Origin: Chloroflexota bacterium
GTDB taxonomy: Bacteria > Chloroflexota > Dehalococcoidia > Lucifugimonadales > Lucifugimonadaceae
DNA length: 35,934 nucleotides
Reading direction: 5' to 3'
NCBI GenBank assembly: GCA_024275195.1
Contig: JAJRZP010000048.1
Location: forward strand, 1-35,934
Position 1 is the stretch's first letter. Every line of letters begins with the position of its first letter. Shown here piece by piece: positions 25,479-33,750 of this stretch. A model generated the notes under the pieces. The model was not told the DNA's origin and did no database searches. It worked only from the letters and a program-made list of their open reading frames with translations. A program made the translations under genes and the position numbers.

Positions 25479-26564
25479 TTAGAAAGCCATTTTAGCCGCA
25501 TGGCTCAATACGCGGGCTTTGTCGTTTTCAAGGACAACGACATCCTCGATCCGAACGCCGCCCCAACCGGAGATGTATATGCCCGGCTCAATTGTGAACG
25601 GCATGCCGTTCTCCAGTTTGCCCTTAGCGTTCGGCCCAACCCCGGGATTCTCGTGAACTTCCAGGCCGAGGCCGTGCCCGAGGCTATGTCCGAAATCGTT
25701 CTCATGGCCTGCCTCGGAGATCACCTTCCGAGCAATGGCGTCGCACTCTTCTCCCGTCATACCCGAACTCACCATGTCTATTGCCGCAAGTTGCGCGGTA
25801 AGGACAATGTCGTAGACCCGCTTCATTTCGTCGTCAGCCTTGCCGAGAACCACGGTACGTGTCAGGTCTGAGCAGTAGCCTTGATATCGGGCGCCACAGT
25901 CAAAAACGATCGTTTGTCCTTCAACGAGCTTGCTGTCACTTGTGGCGTGGTGGGGACGGGCTGCGTTGGGGCCGATGGCCACGATAGTTTCGAACGAAAT
26001 TGATTCCGCACCTCGTTCCCGTACTGCTTTTTCAAATATCCATGCGGCTTCTTTTTCGGTCATGCCTACTACGAGTTGGGATGCAGTTTCTTCGAATGCC
26101 TGATCGCCAATGTCAATCGCTCGCTGAAGGAGCGCAAGCTCTTCCGGATCCTTGTACGCCCGGAGATCAACACCGATACCAGTTGTTGGTTTCAGTTCGG
26201 CGGTGGCGTCATTTTCTTTCAAAGCTTTCTTAAAGCGCTCGAGAGTGCCGACCGTCATATCGTCAGCTTCGAAACCGAGAGTTTTGACATCCAACTCTCT
26301 CACCAGTTTTGCGAGCCAGTCAGGTTTTCCACCGATGCGATCAATACGCCAGCCGGGAGCCTGTTGAGCAGCCTGTTCTGTGTACCGGAAATCCGTGCAG
26401 ATCACTGCCTCGTGCTGGGTCACGAGCAAGTAGCCCGCGCTGCTCACGAGTCCCGAGATGTATCGTCGGTTATCGCCGTTGCTGACGAATAGCGCATCCA
26501 GTTCATCCGCGGCCAAACGCTCACGAAGTTTCTGCACACGCGATGGAAAACGAAAATCGCTCAA
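25479..26564 (-). CDS. pepQ: M24-family Xaa-Pro aminopeptidase/dipeptidase
   Basis: A 361-residue metallopeptidase that cleaves peptide bonds next to proline. The N-terminal creatinase-like domain (about 1-130) precedes the pita-bread catalytic domain. All five dinuclear-metal ligands are visible: D222 and D233 (DCGARYQGYCSDLTRT), H297 (GHSLGHGLGLEVHE), E326 (FTIEPGIY) and E340 (GGVRIEDVV). Whether it acts as aminopeptidase P or prolidase is not decided by sequence. The gene stands between aroQ and efp, a frequent bacterial neighbourhood. Confidence 0.93.
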   Translation of the reverse strand: MSDFRFPSRVQKLRERLAADELDALFVSNGDNRRYISGLVSSAGYLLVTQHEAVICTDFRYTEQAAQQAPGWRIDRIGGKPDWLAKLVRELDVKTLGFEADDMTVGTLERFKKALKENDATAELKPTTGIGVDLRAYKDPEELALLQRAIDIGDQAFEETASQLVVGMTEKEAAWIFEKAVRERGAESISFETIVAIGPNAARPHHATSDSKLVEGQTIVFDCGARYQGYCSDLTRTVVLGKADDEMKRVYDIVLTAQLAAIDMVSSGMTGEECDAIARKVISEAGHENDFGHSLGHGLGLEVHENPGVGPNAKGKLENGMPFTIEPGIYISGWGGVRIEDVVVLENDKARVLSHAAKMAF

Positions 26565-26585
26565 TACGGGGAGGCTCCGTGATTG

Positions 26586-27026
26586 CTAGTTGCCGACGAC
26601 CGATGCGAGATAGTCGAGGGCGTAAATGTAACCGGATGGGCCGAACCCTGCCAACTGGCCGACCGCTTTACCGGCGAAGACCGATTCCTGCCGAAATTTT
26701 TCGCGGGCATGGATGTTCGAGAGATGTACTTCTATAAAAGGGAGACCTGAGTCGAGAAGAGCATCCAGAATCGAGTATCCAACCTGCGTAAGTGCGCCGG
26801 CGTTGAGAATTACGCCATCTGCTTCGGACGATGTCTCCTGAATGAAATCGACTATCGAGCCCTCGTGGTTCGACTGGAAGAATTTAACCGCGACGTTGAG
26901 TTCCGATGCTCTGGTAGAGATATCGTCCTGGATGTCGGCCAGCGTTTTCGTGCCGTAAAGCGACGCATCTCGTTTCCCGAGATTGTTCAGGTTGGGTCCG
27001 TTTATAACAAGAATCGTTGCTGGCAA
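26586..27026 (-). CDS. aroQ: Type II 3-dehydroquinate dehydratase
   Basis: A 146-residue dodecameric shikimate-pathway enzyme that dehydrates 3-dehydroquinate. Its residues fall on the M. tuberculosis numbering: R19 and Y24 (GKRDASLYG), N75 (LNAGA), H101 and S103 (EVHLSN) and R108 (HARE). The position of His81 in the family's THTS motif is Gln here (LTQVGYS). It ends GFGPSGYIYALDYL. No other aromatic pathway gene is nearby; the aroQ-pepQ-efp order is a common cluster. Confidence 0.95.
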   Translation of the reverse strand: MPATILVINGPNLNNLGKRDASLYGTKTLADIQDDISTRASELNVAVKFFQSNHEGSIVDFIQETSSEADGVILNAGALTQVGYSILDALLDSGLPFIEVHLSNIHAREKFRQESVFAGKAVGQLAGFGPSGYIYALDYLASVVGN

Positions 27027-27106
27027 GTTCGGCTCCCGACGATCAAATTATTCCTCTGGATTGAACGATCAAATCAACCTCGCTCAATTCATGTTCAGTA
27101 AGCGTA

Positions 27107-28126
27107 CTACGGAGTGCCAGTGGATTTCTGCACGTCGGGTGTATCTGACCTGTCAGACTTTTTCGTTTTACCTGCCCTCGGATGCGCCCCTAGATAGACC
27201 TTGCGTGCCTGTTCGGCCGACACGTGCGTGTATATCTGAGTTGTTGCCGGGCTGCTATGCCCGAGGAGATCCTGCACTACCCGGAGATCGGCCCCTCCGT
27301 CGAGCAGGTGGGTTGCAAAGCTATGCCGAAGCGAATGGGTGTGAAATTCAGGATCAAGCCCGGCAGCAAGCGCGTATTTCTTGACGATACGTTGAATCGA
27401 TCTGGTTGAGAGTCGACCACCGGCTTGATTCATCCAAACGGCTGATTCCGACCGGCGATGCGCAAACCCGATTCGTATATCGTGAAGATACTTTTCGAGC
27501 CATCGCCGAGCCTGCTTGCCAAATAAAGCGACTCTCGGTTTCGTGCCTTTTCCGACCACACGTACTTCTGCACTGTTCAGATCAATGTCACCCAAATCCA
27601 TGGCATGCACCTCAGAAACTCGCAAACCTGCTCCGTACAGTAGTTCAAGGAGGGCTCGATCACGGATTCCTGCATTGGTTGCAGTATTCGGCTCGTCGAG
27701 GAGCCGGTCGATCTCGAAGCTTGAGGCTACAGAGGGCAGCCTTTTTTCTTTTCTTGGACCCGTCACGAGGTCGGTTTGATCGAGTTCGATCACCCCTGAG
27801 TGTCGTAGAAACCTGAAGAACGACTTAAGGGCAGAGAGTTTGCGCGACACGCTACTTCGGCTGTAGCCACTTGAGATCAGCCATGCCAGGTATCCCCTGA
27901 GAAACAGCCGGTCAACCTTGTTGAACTCCGTTAAATTTCTATCGTCAAAAAATACGACGAGAGGCACAAGGTCGTTCACATAGTTGCGAACGGTATGGTC
28001 CGCAAGTTGGCGCGTCGTGCTGATATGTTCAGCGTAGTCCCGGATGATTGCAGAGATATCCGGAAACTGAGACTTGCACAGCGCGTTTTCCATTGCGGGT
28101 GAAGGCAATTTCCTGACGGTTGTCAT
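27107..28126 (-). CDS. xerC: Tyrosine recombinase XerC/XerD-type
   Basis: A 339-residue site-specific recombinase that resolves chromosome dimers at dif. The N-terminal SAM-like DNA-binding domain is about residues 20-110. The six catalytic residues are present: R169 (GAGLRVSEV), K193 (VVGKGTKPR), H264 and R267 (THSLRHSFATHL), H290 (LLGHSSPATTQIYTH) and Y299. The start is about 25 residues longer than many Xer proteins, and the C-terminal 25 residues are a basic Ser/Thr-rich tail. Position next to topA and the housekeeping cluster argues for a Xer protein and against a phage integrase. XerC versus XerD is not certain. Confidence 0.93.
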   Translation of the reverse strand: MTTVRKLPSPAMENALCKSQFPDISAIIRDYAEHISTTRQLADHTVRNYVNDLVPLVVFFDDRNLTEFNKVDRLFLRGYLAWLISSGYSRSSVSRKLSALKSFFRFLRHSGVIELDQTDLVTGPRKEKRLPSVASSFEIDRLLDEPNTATNAGIRDRALLELLYGAGLRVSEVHAMDLGDIDLNSAEVRVVGKGTKPRVALFGKQARRWLEKYLHDIRIGFAHRRSESAVWMNQAGGRLSTRSIQRIVKKYALAAGLDPEFHTHSLRHSFATHLLDGGADLRVVQDLLGHSSPATTQIYTHVSAEQARKVYLGAHPRAGKTKKSDRSDTPDVQKSTGTP

Positions 28127-28189
28127 TTCTGCACCGTCAGGAAACTTCTTCCCAGCCAGTAGGCATCGTTTCCGATCAGATACCTGATC

Positions 28190-30268
28190 TCACGCTTTGG
28201 CTTTCTTGGCCGTTGTTTTCTTCTTACCGGATTTTTTGCGTGAGCCGCGTTTCGCCTCTGCTTCTGCCGCTGCTGCGGCTGCTGCTTCGGGATGCACGAT
28301 TGCACACTTTTCCATCGCAGTTTTCCAGGCGATTTCCCAGTTTTCTTTGACTTCACCAGTTGCTCGTTCGCCGGGTCGAGTGGATATCGAGACGCGGCAA
28401 TCAGGGAATCTTCCGCACGATAGAAATTTGCCGAAGCGTCCGCTGCGGATGACGAGAGCGTCCCCGCCCTCGCATAGTTCATCGCTTTTCTGTACGAGCT
28501 TCGCACGATCTACCCGCTCAGCCTTTTCGATAGTTTCCTCGACGGCTTTATCGAATGGGCCAAAGAACTCCTTCAGCATTTCAACCCAGTCCTGCTCACC
28601 TTCAGCAACGGCGTCGAGTTTCGACTCCATACCCGCGGTGAACCCCAGATTCATGATGTTTGAGAAGTGCTCGGTGAGCAGATCGGAAACAGCAGTGCCG
28701 AGTGGAGTGGGCTTGAACCGTGTTTTTTCACGGTCGACATACTGTCGTCGTTCGATTGTGCCGACAATTGACGCGTACGTGCTAGGGCGACCGATTCCCT
28801 GTTCTTCCAAAAATCGAATCAGGTTGGCTTCCGTATAGCGCGGTGGTGGCTGTGTGAACTTCTGGTCGGCATTCACTGACTCCTTCTTCAACGAGTCGCC
28901 TTCGTTCATTGCCGGTAGCTGTCGGCTGTCCTCATCTTCGGCATCTTCATCTTTGGTTTCAATGTAGAGCTTGCGGAAGCCATCGAATTTCATAACTGAA
29001 CCAGTTGCACGAACGGTGTACTCGTTCCCGTTTGGTGCGGCGGCTGTAATGTCGACGCCCGTGTTATCGACGATTGCGTCGGACATCTGACTAGCAATAG
29101 TCCGCTTCCAGATCATCGTGTACAGGCGGAGCTGTTCACTGGAGAGAAACGGAGCAACCTTCTCAGGGGTGTTCGAGGCTGATGTAGGTCTCACGGCCTC
29201 GTGGGCTTCCTGCGCCGACTTACTTCGAGTCTTGTACCGCTTGGGACCGGTTGAGTATTCGTCGCCGTAGGTGGATTTAATAAACGCCTGTGCTTCATCC
29301 AGTGCGTTTTGAGATAGATTTACGGAATCGGTCCGCATGTATGTGATGAGACCGACCGGATCGGCGCTCCCAAGCTCGATACCTTCGTACAGATCCTGCG
29401 CTATCCGCATCGTTCGTTGTGCGCTGAATCGGAATGATCGTGCGGCCTGCTGCTGCAATGTGCTGGTCGTGAACGGCGGGCGTGGGCGCTGCTTCGCCTC
29501 TTTCCTCGTTATATTCGTGACCGTGTACGTCGCGGAATTGAGATCGGTCTTAATCGCCATCGCAGTCGTTTCGTTGTCGACTACTGGCTTGCCTTTCTGA
29601 TTCGGAACCGCTGTCAGATTGGCATTGAACATAAATTTCCGGATGCCAGAGTCAGTTTCAAGATCAACCGTGATCACCCAGAACTCTTCGGGTTTGAACG
29701 CTTCGATCTCTCGCTCGCGGTCGACGATGATTTTGAGCGCGACTGATTGAACTCGCCCTGCCGAAAGTCCACGCCGAACCTTGCTCCAGAGAACAGGGCT
29801 TAGCTTGTAGCCAACGATTCGGTCGAGAAGACGGCGCGCCTGCTGGGCGTTCACCAGTTCCATGTCGATCTCACGCGGGTTGGAAAAAGCTTCCTCGATA
29901 GCGGAGTTCGTGATTTCATGGAACACGACTCGTTTTAGATTGTTCGCCTTGCCAAGACCAGCAGCTTCGACAAGGTGCCATGAGATCGCCTCGCCTTCCC
30001 GATCAGGGTCAGTTGCGAGATATACCGACCCAGCCTGTTTCGCTGCTTTTTTGATCTCACTTATCAGGGTCGCTCTTCCACGTACGTTTACGTAGGTGGG
30101 CTCGAAGGTCATGTTCTCAACTTCGACACCCAACGAACTTTTGGGTAGGTCGCGGACATGTCCCATGGATGCTTTGACGATGTATTTATCGCCGAGGAAT
30201 CGGCCTACTGTTCGTGCCTTCGCCGGTGATTCGACGATGACCAGATCGCGCTTTGACGTTTTCGCCAA
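28190..30268 (-). CDS. topA: DNA topoisomerase I
   Basis: A 692-residue type IA topoisomerase that relaxes negative supercoils. The Toprim domain is at the N-terminus (LVIVESPAKARTV, then ATDPDREGEAI). The active-site Tyr is Y310 in GLITYMRTDS. The C-terminus has one zinc-ribbon-like module at about 598-625 (C599, C618, C624; GRFGKFLSCGRFPDC), in which the first CxxC is reduced to a single Cys. The end is low-complexity: seven Ala, then a Lys/Arg/Ser tail. ATG start, 34 bases after the dprA stop, and 63 bases before xerC. Confidence 0.96.
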   Translation of the reverse strand: MAKTSKRDLVIVESPAKARTVGRFLGDKYIVKASMGHVRDLPKSSLGVEVENMTFEPTYVNVRGRATLISEIKKAAKQAGSVYLATDPDREGEAISWHLVEAAGLGKANNLKRVVFHEITNSAIEEAFSNPREIDMELVNAQQARRLLDRIVGYKLSPVLWSKVRRGLSAGRVQSVALKIIVDREREIEAFKPEEFWVITVDLETDSGIRKFMFNANLTAVPNQKGKPVVDNETTAMAIKTDLNSATYTVTNITRKEAKQRPRPPFTTSTLQQQAARSFRFSAQRTMRIAQDLYEGIELGSADPVGLITYMRTDSVNLSQNALDEAQAFIKSTYGDEYSTGPKRYKTRSKSAQEAHEAVRPTSASNTPEKVAPFLSSEQLRLYTMIWKRTIASQMSDAIVDNTGVDITAAAPNGNEYTVRATGSVMKFDGFRKLYIETKDEDAEDEDSRQLPAMNEGDSLKKESVNADQKFTQPPPRYTEANLIRFLEEQGIGRPSTYASIVGTIERRQYVDREKTRFKPTPLGTAVSDLLTEHFSNIMNLGFTAGMESKLDAVAEGEQDWVEMLKEFFGPFDKAVEETIEKAERVDRAKLVQKSDELCEGGDALVIRSGRFGKFLSCGRFPDCRVSISTRPGERATGEVKENWEIAWKTAMEKCAIVHPEAAAAAAAEAEAKRGSRKKSGKKKTTAKKAKA

Positions 30269-30302
30269 GTTTCTAATACCTCAATACGGTGGTTCCAAAT
30301 GA

Positions 30303-31481
30303 TCATGGCGATACCACCGGACGTTCTTTATCAACAATGAATTGCATCGAGCCCACCTGCCGGGCAGTTCCCCGCAGTTCCAGCATCACCAAAACGGCGC
30401 TGACGGCTGCTGCAGCCTCGCCCAGCGCTCTGGTGATGTCGTCGACGTGCATCGGCTCTCTGGAAAGTTCAAGAAGTTCGACAACGCGACGCTCGATACT
30501 TAATACATTGTTCTCACGCGCGAAGTTGTCAAGCGCGTTTTCGCCAAAGCCGGTACTTTTCTCGACTGAACCTTGCGGGCTTGTTAGCTCGTCCACCGGT
30601 TTCAATAATCGAGAATCGACATTCAGGTCCTCAAGAATGTCGTTCGCAGTCGTGGTGAGCTTGGCACCCTGTTGAATCAACCAGTTGGTCCCCTTGCTCT
30701 TTTCACTCAAAGCACTTCCCGGCACCGCGAACACATCGCGATTTTGTTCAAGTGCCCAGTTCACTGTCAGCATGGCACCGCTTTTGAAGGCAGCCTCGAC
30801 GACGAGCACACCGTGACACAGACCACTGATGACTCGGTTACGACGTGGGAAGTGCTGCGGAAGCGCACTGACTCCGGGAGGGTATTCCGTGAAGATGGCT
30901 CCCGACTCGACAATTTTTTCTACGAGAGGGATGTTGCGTTGGGGGTAGATGCGGTCGAGTCCTGAGCCAAGTATCGCCATCGTGTGACCGCCTGCCTCAA
31001 GCGCGGCACGATGGGCAGCGGTATCGATTCCTCTTGCGAGGCCCGAGACAACGGTCACACCAGCCCTTGCGAGATCGTACGAGATGCGACGCGTCATCTC
31101 GAGTCCATATGGTGTTGCCTCTCTTGAGCCGACTATCGCAATCGCTGGCTCGTCCGCTGAGAGCATTTCGCCCTTCACATAGATGACGCTGGGGGCAGAT
31201 GGAGTCTCTGCCAGTTGGGACGGATACTCGAGGTGTCGGAGGTGCAGGGCACGAATTCCGAGACGCTCCAGTTCACCGACAATCTCATCGGGCTCATTTG
31301 CATCTCGAAATCGTTGGGTTTCCCCGGCTATTTTCCGTGGGAGACCGGCTACAACCAGGTCTGCTATAGATGCCTGCCATGCAGTATTCAAATCACCAAA
31401 GCGTGCTTCGAGTTTCGCGAATGTCGCAGGGCCGATGCCGGATATCTGATGAAACGCAACCCAGTACTTCAAGTCATTCAT
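30303..31481 (-). CDS. dprA: DNA processing protein DprA/Smf
   Basis: A 392-residue protein that loads RecA on incoming single-stranded DNA during natural transformation and is conserved in many non-competent bacteria. An N-terminal helix-hairpin-helix (ISGIGPATFAKLEARFG) precedes the Rossmann core (AIVGSREATPYG, VVSGLARGIDTAAHRAAL, GSGLDRIYPQRN, FPRRNRVISGL), and a C-terminal winged helix (about 330-385, EPMHVDDITRALGE) follows. It is the first gene of the nine-gene minus-strand cluster. CTTATA at 31497-31502 (TATAAG on the minus strand) is a possible -10 just upstream, without a clear -35. Confidence 0.95.
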   Translation of the reverse strand: MNDLKYWVAFHQISGIGPATFAKLEARFGDLNTAWQASIADLVVAGLPRKIAGETQRFRDANEPDEIVGELERLGIRALHLRHLEYPSQLAETPSAPSVIYVKGEMLSADEPAIAIVGSREATPYGLEMTRRISYDLARAGVTVVSGLARGIDTAAHRAALEAGGHTMAILGSGLDRIYPQRNIPLVEKIVESGAIFTEYPPGVSALPQHFPRRNRVISGLCHGVLVVEAAFKSGAMLTVNWALEQNRDVFAVPGSALSEKSKGTNWLIQQGAKLTTTANDILEDLNVDSRLLKPVDELTSPQGSVEKSTGFGENALDNFARENNVLSIERRVVELLELSREPMHVDDITRALGEAAAAVSAVLVMLELRGTARQVGSMQFIVDKERPVVSP

Positions 31482-31749
31482 GTGGCGAATAATGACTTAT
31501 ACAGGCAGATTAAGGCAAATATTGGTGTCACATTGTTCATGCTGATTACACACTGGTCTCTCAGTAATTGGTCGCAAGACTGCCACCGATATGGGTTTCC
31601 CTCCGGCAAACATAGCGCGAGATCACGCTCAACTCGTCGCGCGCGCAAATGTTGTTCGCTGCACTACAGGATGAATTTACCGTCCTCAGGGGTGAGGGGC
31701 GCACATGCCATAGACCGGGCAGTGGTGGGTGGTGTTGGATACAAAAAAA

Positions 31750-31839
31750 TGGCGGAGAGGACAGGATTCGAACCTGCGGTGAGCTTGCACCCACACACGC
31801 TTTCCAGGCGTGCCCATTAAACCGCTCTGGCACCTCTCC
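31750..31839 (-). tRNA. tRNA-Ser (anticodon GGA)
   Basis: On the minus strand the acceptor GGAGAGG pairs with CCTCTCC, the discriminator is G and CCA is encoded. The anticodon stem CACGC/GCGTG holds the loop CTGGAAA (anticodon GGA, reading UCC/UCU). A long variable arm and a T-loop GGTTCGAATCC complete a class II tRNA of 90 bases. Seven T follow one base after CCA-3' on the minus strand (31743-31749), acting as a simple terminator. Confidence 0.95.
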
Positions 31840-31916
31840 GCGGAAGCAACTCCAACCGGCATCGCCAGTATTGCCCATCGTTATTGGAAGGCGGCGAGCC
31901 AATTCCGATGCTTATA

Positions 31917-32006
31917 TGGCGGAGAGAGCGGGATTCGAACCCGCGATATGCGGATGCATATACCGGTTTTCGAGACCGGCGCCTTCAGCCACTCAGCCAT
32001 CTCTCC
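31917..32006 (-). tRNA. tRNA-Ser (anticodon CGA)
   Basis: On the minus strand the acceptor GGAGAGA pairs with TCTCTCC, with discriminator G and encoded CCA. The anticodon stem CCGGT/ACCGG holds the loop CTCGAAA (anticodon CGA, reading UCG). It has a long variable arm and the T-loop GGTTCGAATCC. It lies 77 bases upstream of the other tRNA-Ser and is probably co-transcribed with it. TATAGT (complement of 32017-32022) stands 10 bases before its 5' end, a suitable -10. Confidence 0.95.
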
Positions 32007-32068
32007 GAACTCATCAACTATAGCAATCGAACTCGCCATTTCGGTCGTTTAGCATACAGAGTTCCTGT

Positions 32069-32080
32069 GAAATATATTTC
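32069..32080. promoter_or_regulatory. AT-rich perfect 12-bp palindrome
   Basis: GAAATATATTTC is a perfect inverted repeat in the divergent region between the tRNA-Ser pair and glmU. It could be an operator for either unit, but AT-rich palindromes arise easily by chance. Confidence 0.25.
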
Positions 32081-32110
32081 GGTTATCACCTCTACCCGTA
32101 TGTAGAAATA

Positions 32111-32140
32111 TTGACGCAAAAGAAATTGAACCCCTACGAT
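32111..32140 (+). promoter_or_regulatory. Candidate promoter for glmU
   Basis: TTGACG (32111-32116), an 18-base spacer and TACGAT (32135-32140) resemble a sigma-70 promoter. It would give a leader of about 130 bases before glmU, in which I see no terminator or known riboswitch. Confidence 0.45.
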
Positions 32141-32275
32141 TTAACGATTGTCGATCAAAATGAATTCTCACCAATCTAGATATCGCACTGTCCAGCACAT
32201 TTCCAACCGGGATTCGTTTCCGAAAATCGCGGTGGTCACAGATATCTCGCTCCCACTGTCGAAAGTGGTTGTTTG

Positions 32276-33619
32276 ATGACAATCGCAGGAGTAGTCCTCG
32301 CTGCCGGAAAAGGCACGCGTATGAGGTCAAATATTCCAAAGCAACTTCACAAAGTTGCGGGCGTGGCACTCGTTGGCCACGTGGTACGAACGTTGCGAGA
32401 TGCCGGGATAGACGAGATCAATGTTGTTGTGTCGAGCGACCTCGCCGAATCAGAGGAACTCCACGCCGCGCTACTCCCGAGGGTCACGGTTTCAATTCAG
32501 TCCGAACAACTTGGTACGTCAGATGCACTGAAGTCGGCTCGTTCCTCAGTGGCAGGCGCAGAATCAATTGTCGTCGCGCCGGCGGATATGATTCTGGTCA
32601 CGAGCTCGATTGTCAGGCAGGTGATAGACACCCACGCCGAATCAGACGCGCTCACTACGGTGCTGGGCGCGGTTGTTGAGGATGCGACGGGTCTTGGGCG
32701 GGTGGAACTCGATACCGCCGGGCATCCGAAGGCTATTCTTGAAGAGCACGAAGCAGATTCTGAACTGCTACAAAGCCACCTGACCAACACCGCCTGGTAC
32801 TGCTTCAACAACAAGTGGATATGGGACGCACTTGATTCGGTGCAGGCTGCCGATACTGGGGAGGTCTATCTTCCCAGAGTAGTTGAGCAAGCGTCCGCAC
32901 ACGAGCGTTCGAGGATCGTGATTTCTGACGATAACGAAACTGGTCTTGGCATCAATGATCGAGTGCAGCTCGCCCGTGTTGAGAGCGTGGTGCGGAGGCG
33001 TATCAATGAGACTCACATGGCCAATGGGGTGACATTTCAAGACCCCGGCACGACATACGTAGATATAGATGTTGAGATTGGCTCAGACACGACGATCGGA
33101 GCGGGGACCCATATCAGGAGCGGTTCAAGGATCGGAGCCAACGTCTCGATAGGTCCCAACACGCAGATAACCTCAAGCAAAATAGGTGACGAAGCTGTCA
33201 TCGACGGTGCGCGAGTCGCTAATTCTATTGTGGGCGCTGGCGTATTCGTAGGATCAAACTCGCTCGTTCGCGCCGGAGCAGAACTCATGGTCGGATCTAG
33301 AGTCGGGAATCTCGCCGAAATCAAGAATTCAGTGATCGGGCCTGGCTCTCGGGTTTCCCACTTCAGCTACATGGGTGATGCCACGATTGGCGCCAACGTG
33401 AACGTCGGCGCGGGTACTGTCACTTGCAACTACGATGGAAAAGAAAAGCATCCGACTGTGATCGAAGATGAGGCTTTGATCGGATCGAGTACTATGCTGA
33501 TCGCTCCAATTACGATAGGTAAGGGTGCCAGGACGGGTGCCGGTTCCGTTGTGCGATCAAACGTCGCGGCGGGTGACACAGTAGCCGGAGTACCGGCAAA
33601 ATCTATAAGATCGAAGTGA
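32276..33619 (+). CDS. glmU: Bifunctional GlmU (GlcN-1-P acetyltransferase/UDP-GlcNAc pyrophosphorylase)
   Basis: A 447-residue cytoplasmic enzyme that makes UDP-GlcNAc for cell-wall and glycan synthesis. The N-terminal uridyltransferase has the nucleotide loop VVLAAGKGTRM and PKQLHKVAG. The C-terminal left-handed beta helix (from about residue 250) has hexapeptide repeats, and the acetyltransferase site is in GTVTCNYDGKEKHPT with SVVRSNVAAGDTVAGVPAK. ATG 32276 is preferred over the adjacent in-frame TTG. It is a little shorter than typical (about 456). No glmM or glmS is near. Confidence 0.95.
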   Translation: MTIAGVVLAAGKGTRMRSNIPKQLHKVAGVALVGHVVRTLRDAGIDEINVVVSSDLAESEELHAALLPRVTVSIQSEQLGTSDALKSARSSVAGAESIVVAPADMILVTSSIVRQVIDTHAESDALTTVLGAVVEDATGLGRVELDTAGHPKAILEEHEADSELLQSHLTNTAWYCFNNKWIWDALDSVQAADTGEVYLPRVVEQASAHERSRIVISDDNETGLGINDRVQLARVESVVRRRINETHMANGVTFQDPGTTYVDIDVEIGSDTTIGAGTHIRSGSRIGANVSIGPNTQITSSKIGDEAVIDGARVANSIVGAGVFVGSNSLVRAGAELMVGSRVGNLAEIKNSVIGPGSRVSHFSYMGDATIGANVNVGAGTVTCNYDGKEKHPTVIEDEALIGSSTMLIAPITIGKGARTGAGSVVRSNVAAGDTVAGVPAKSIRSK

Positions 33620-33663
33620 ATACACAATGTCCCGTATTATCATTGGGACAGGAATCAAAAGGA

Positions 33664-33750
33664 ATGACAAAAAACTCAGACGACCCTGATAGTACGGGGC
33701 AACCTCCGGAAACGAACCAGCAAACGGTATTGATTGAGGTGGACGCCTGA
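33664..33750 (+). CDS. Possible 28-codon ORF coupled to CNNM-like gene
   Basis: An ATG-started ORF of 28 codons (MTKNSDDPDSTGQPPE..., ending LIEVDA) whose TGA shares one base with the ATG of the next gene (TGATG). AAAGGA directly abuts the ATG and AGGA lies about 10 bases upstream. The peptide is hydrophilic and acidic, with no motif. It may be a translational-coupling leader or chance. Confidence 0.35.
   Translation: MTKNSDDPDSTGQPPETNQQTVLIEVDA

Noticed and set aside
27107-28126. Tyrosine recombinase as a sign of a phage or integrative element.
   Set aside because: It lies inside a housekeeping cluster beside topA and has full Xer architecture; no att sites or phage genes are near.
28240-28310. 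GCN-rich repeat-like tract (gctgctgcggctgctgc).
   Set aside because: It encodes the Ala run in the TopA tail and needs no separate repeat annotation.
31649-32105. Overlapping plus-strand ORFs across the tRNA region, with strings such as RTGFEPAVS and ERAGFEPAI.
   Set aside because: These are translations of the antisense of tRNA-Ser genes, a well-known database artefact. The tRNA structures explain the sequence fully.
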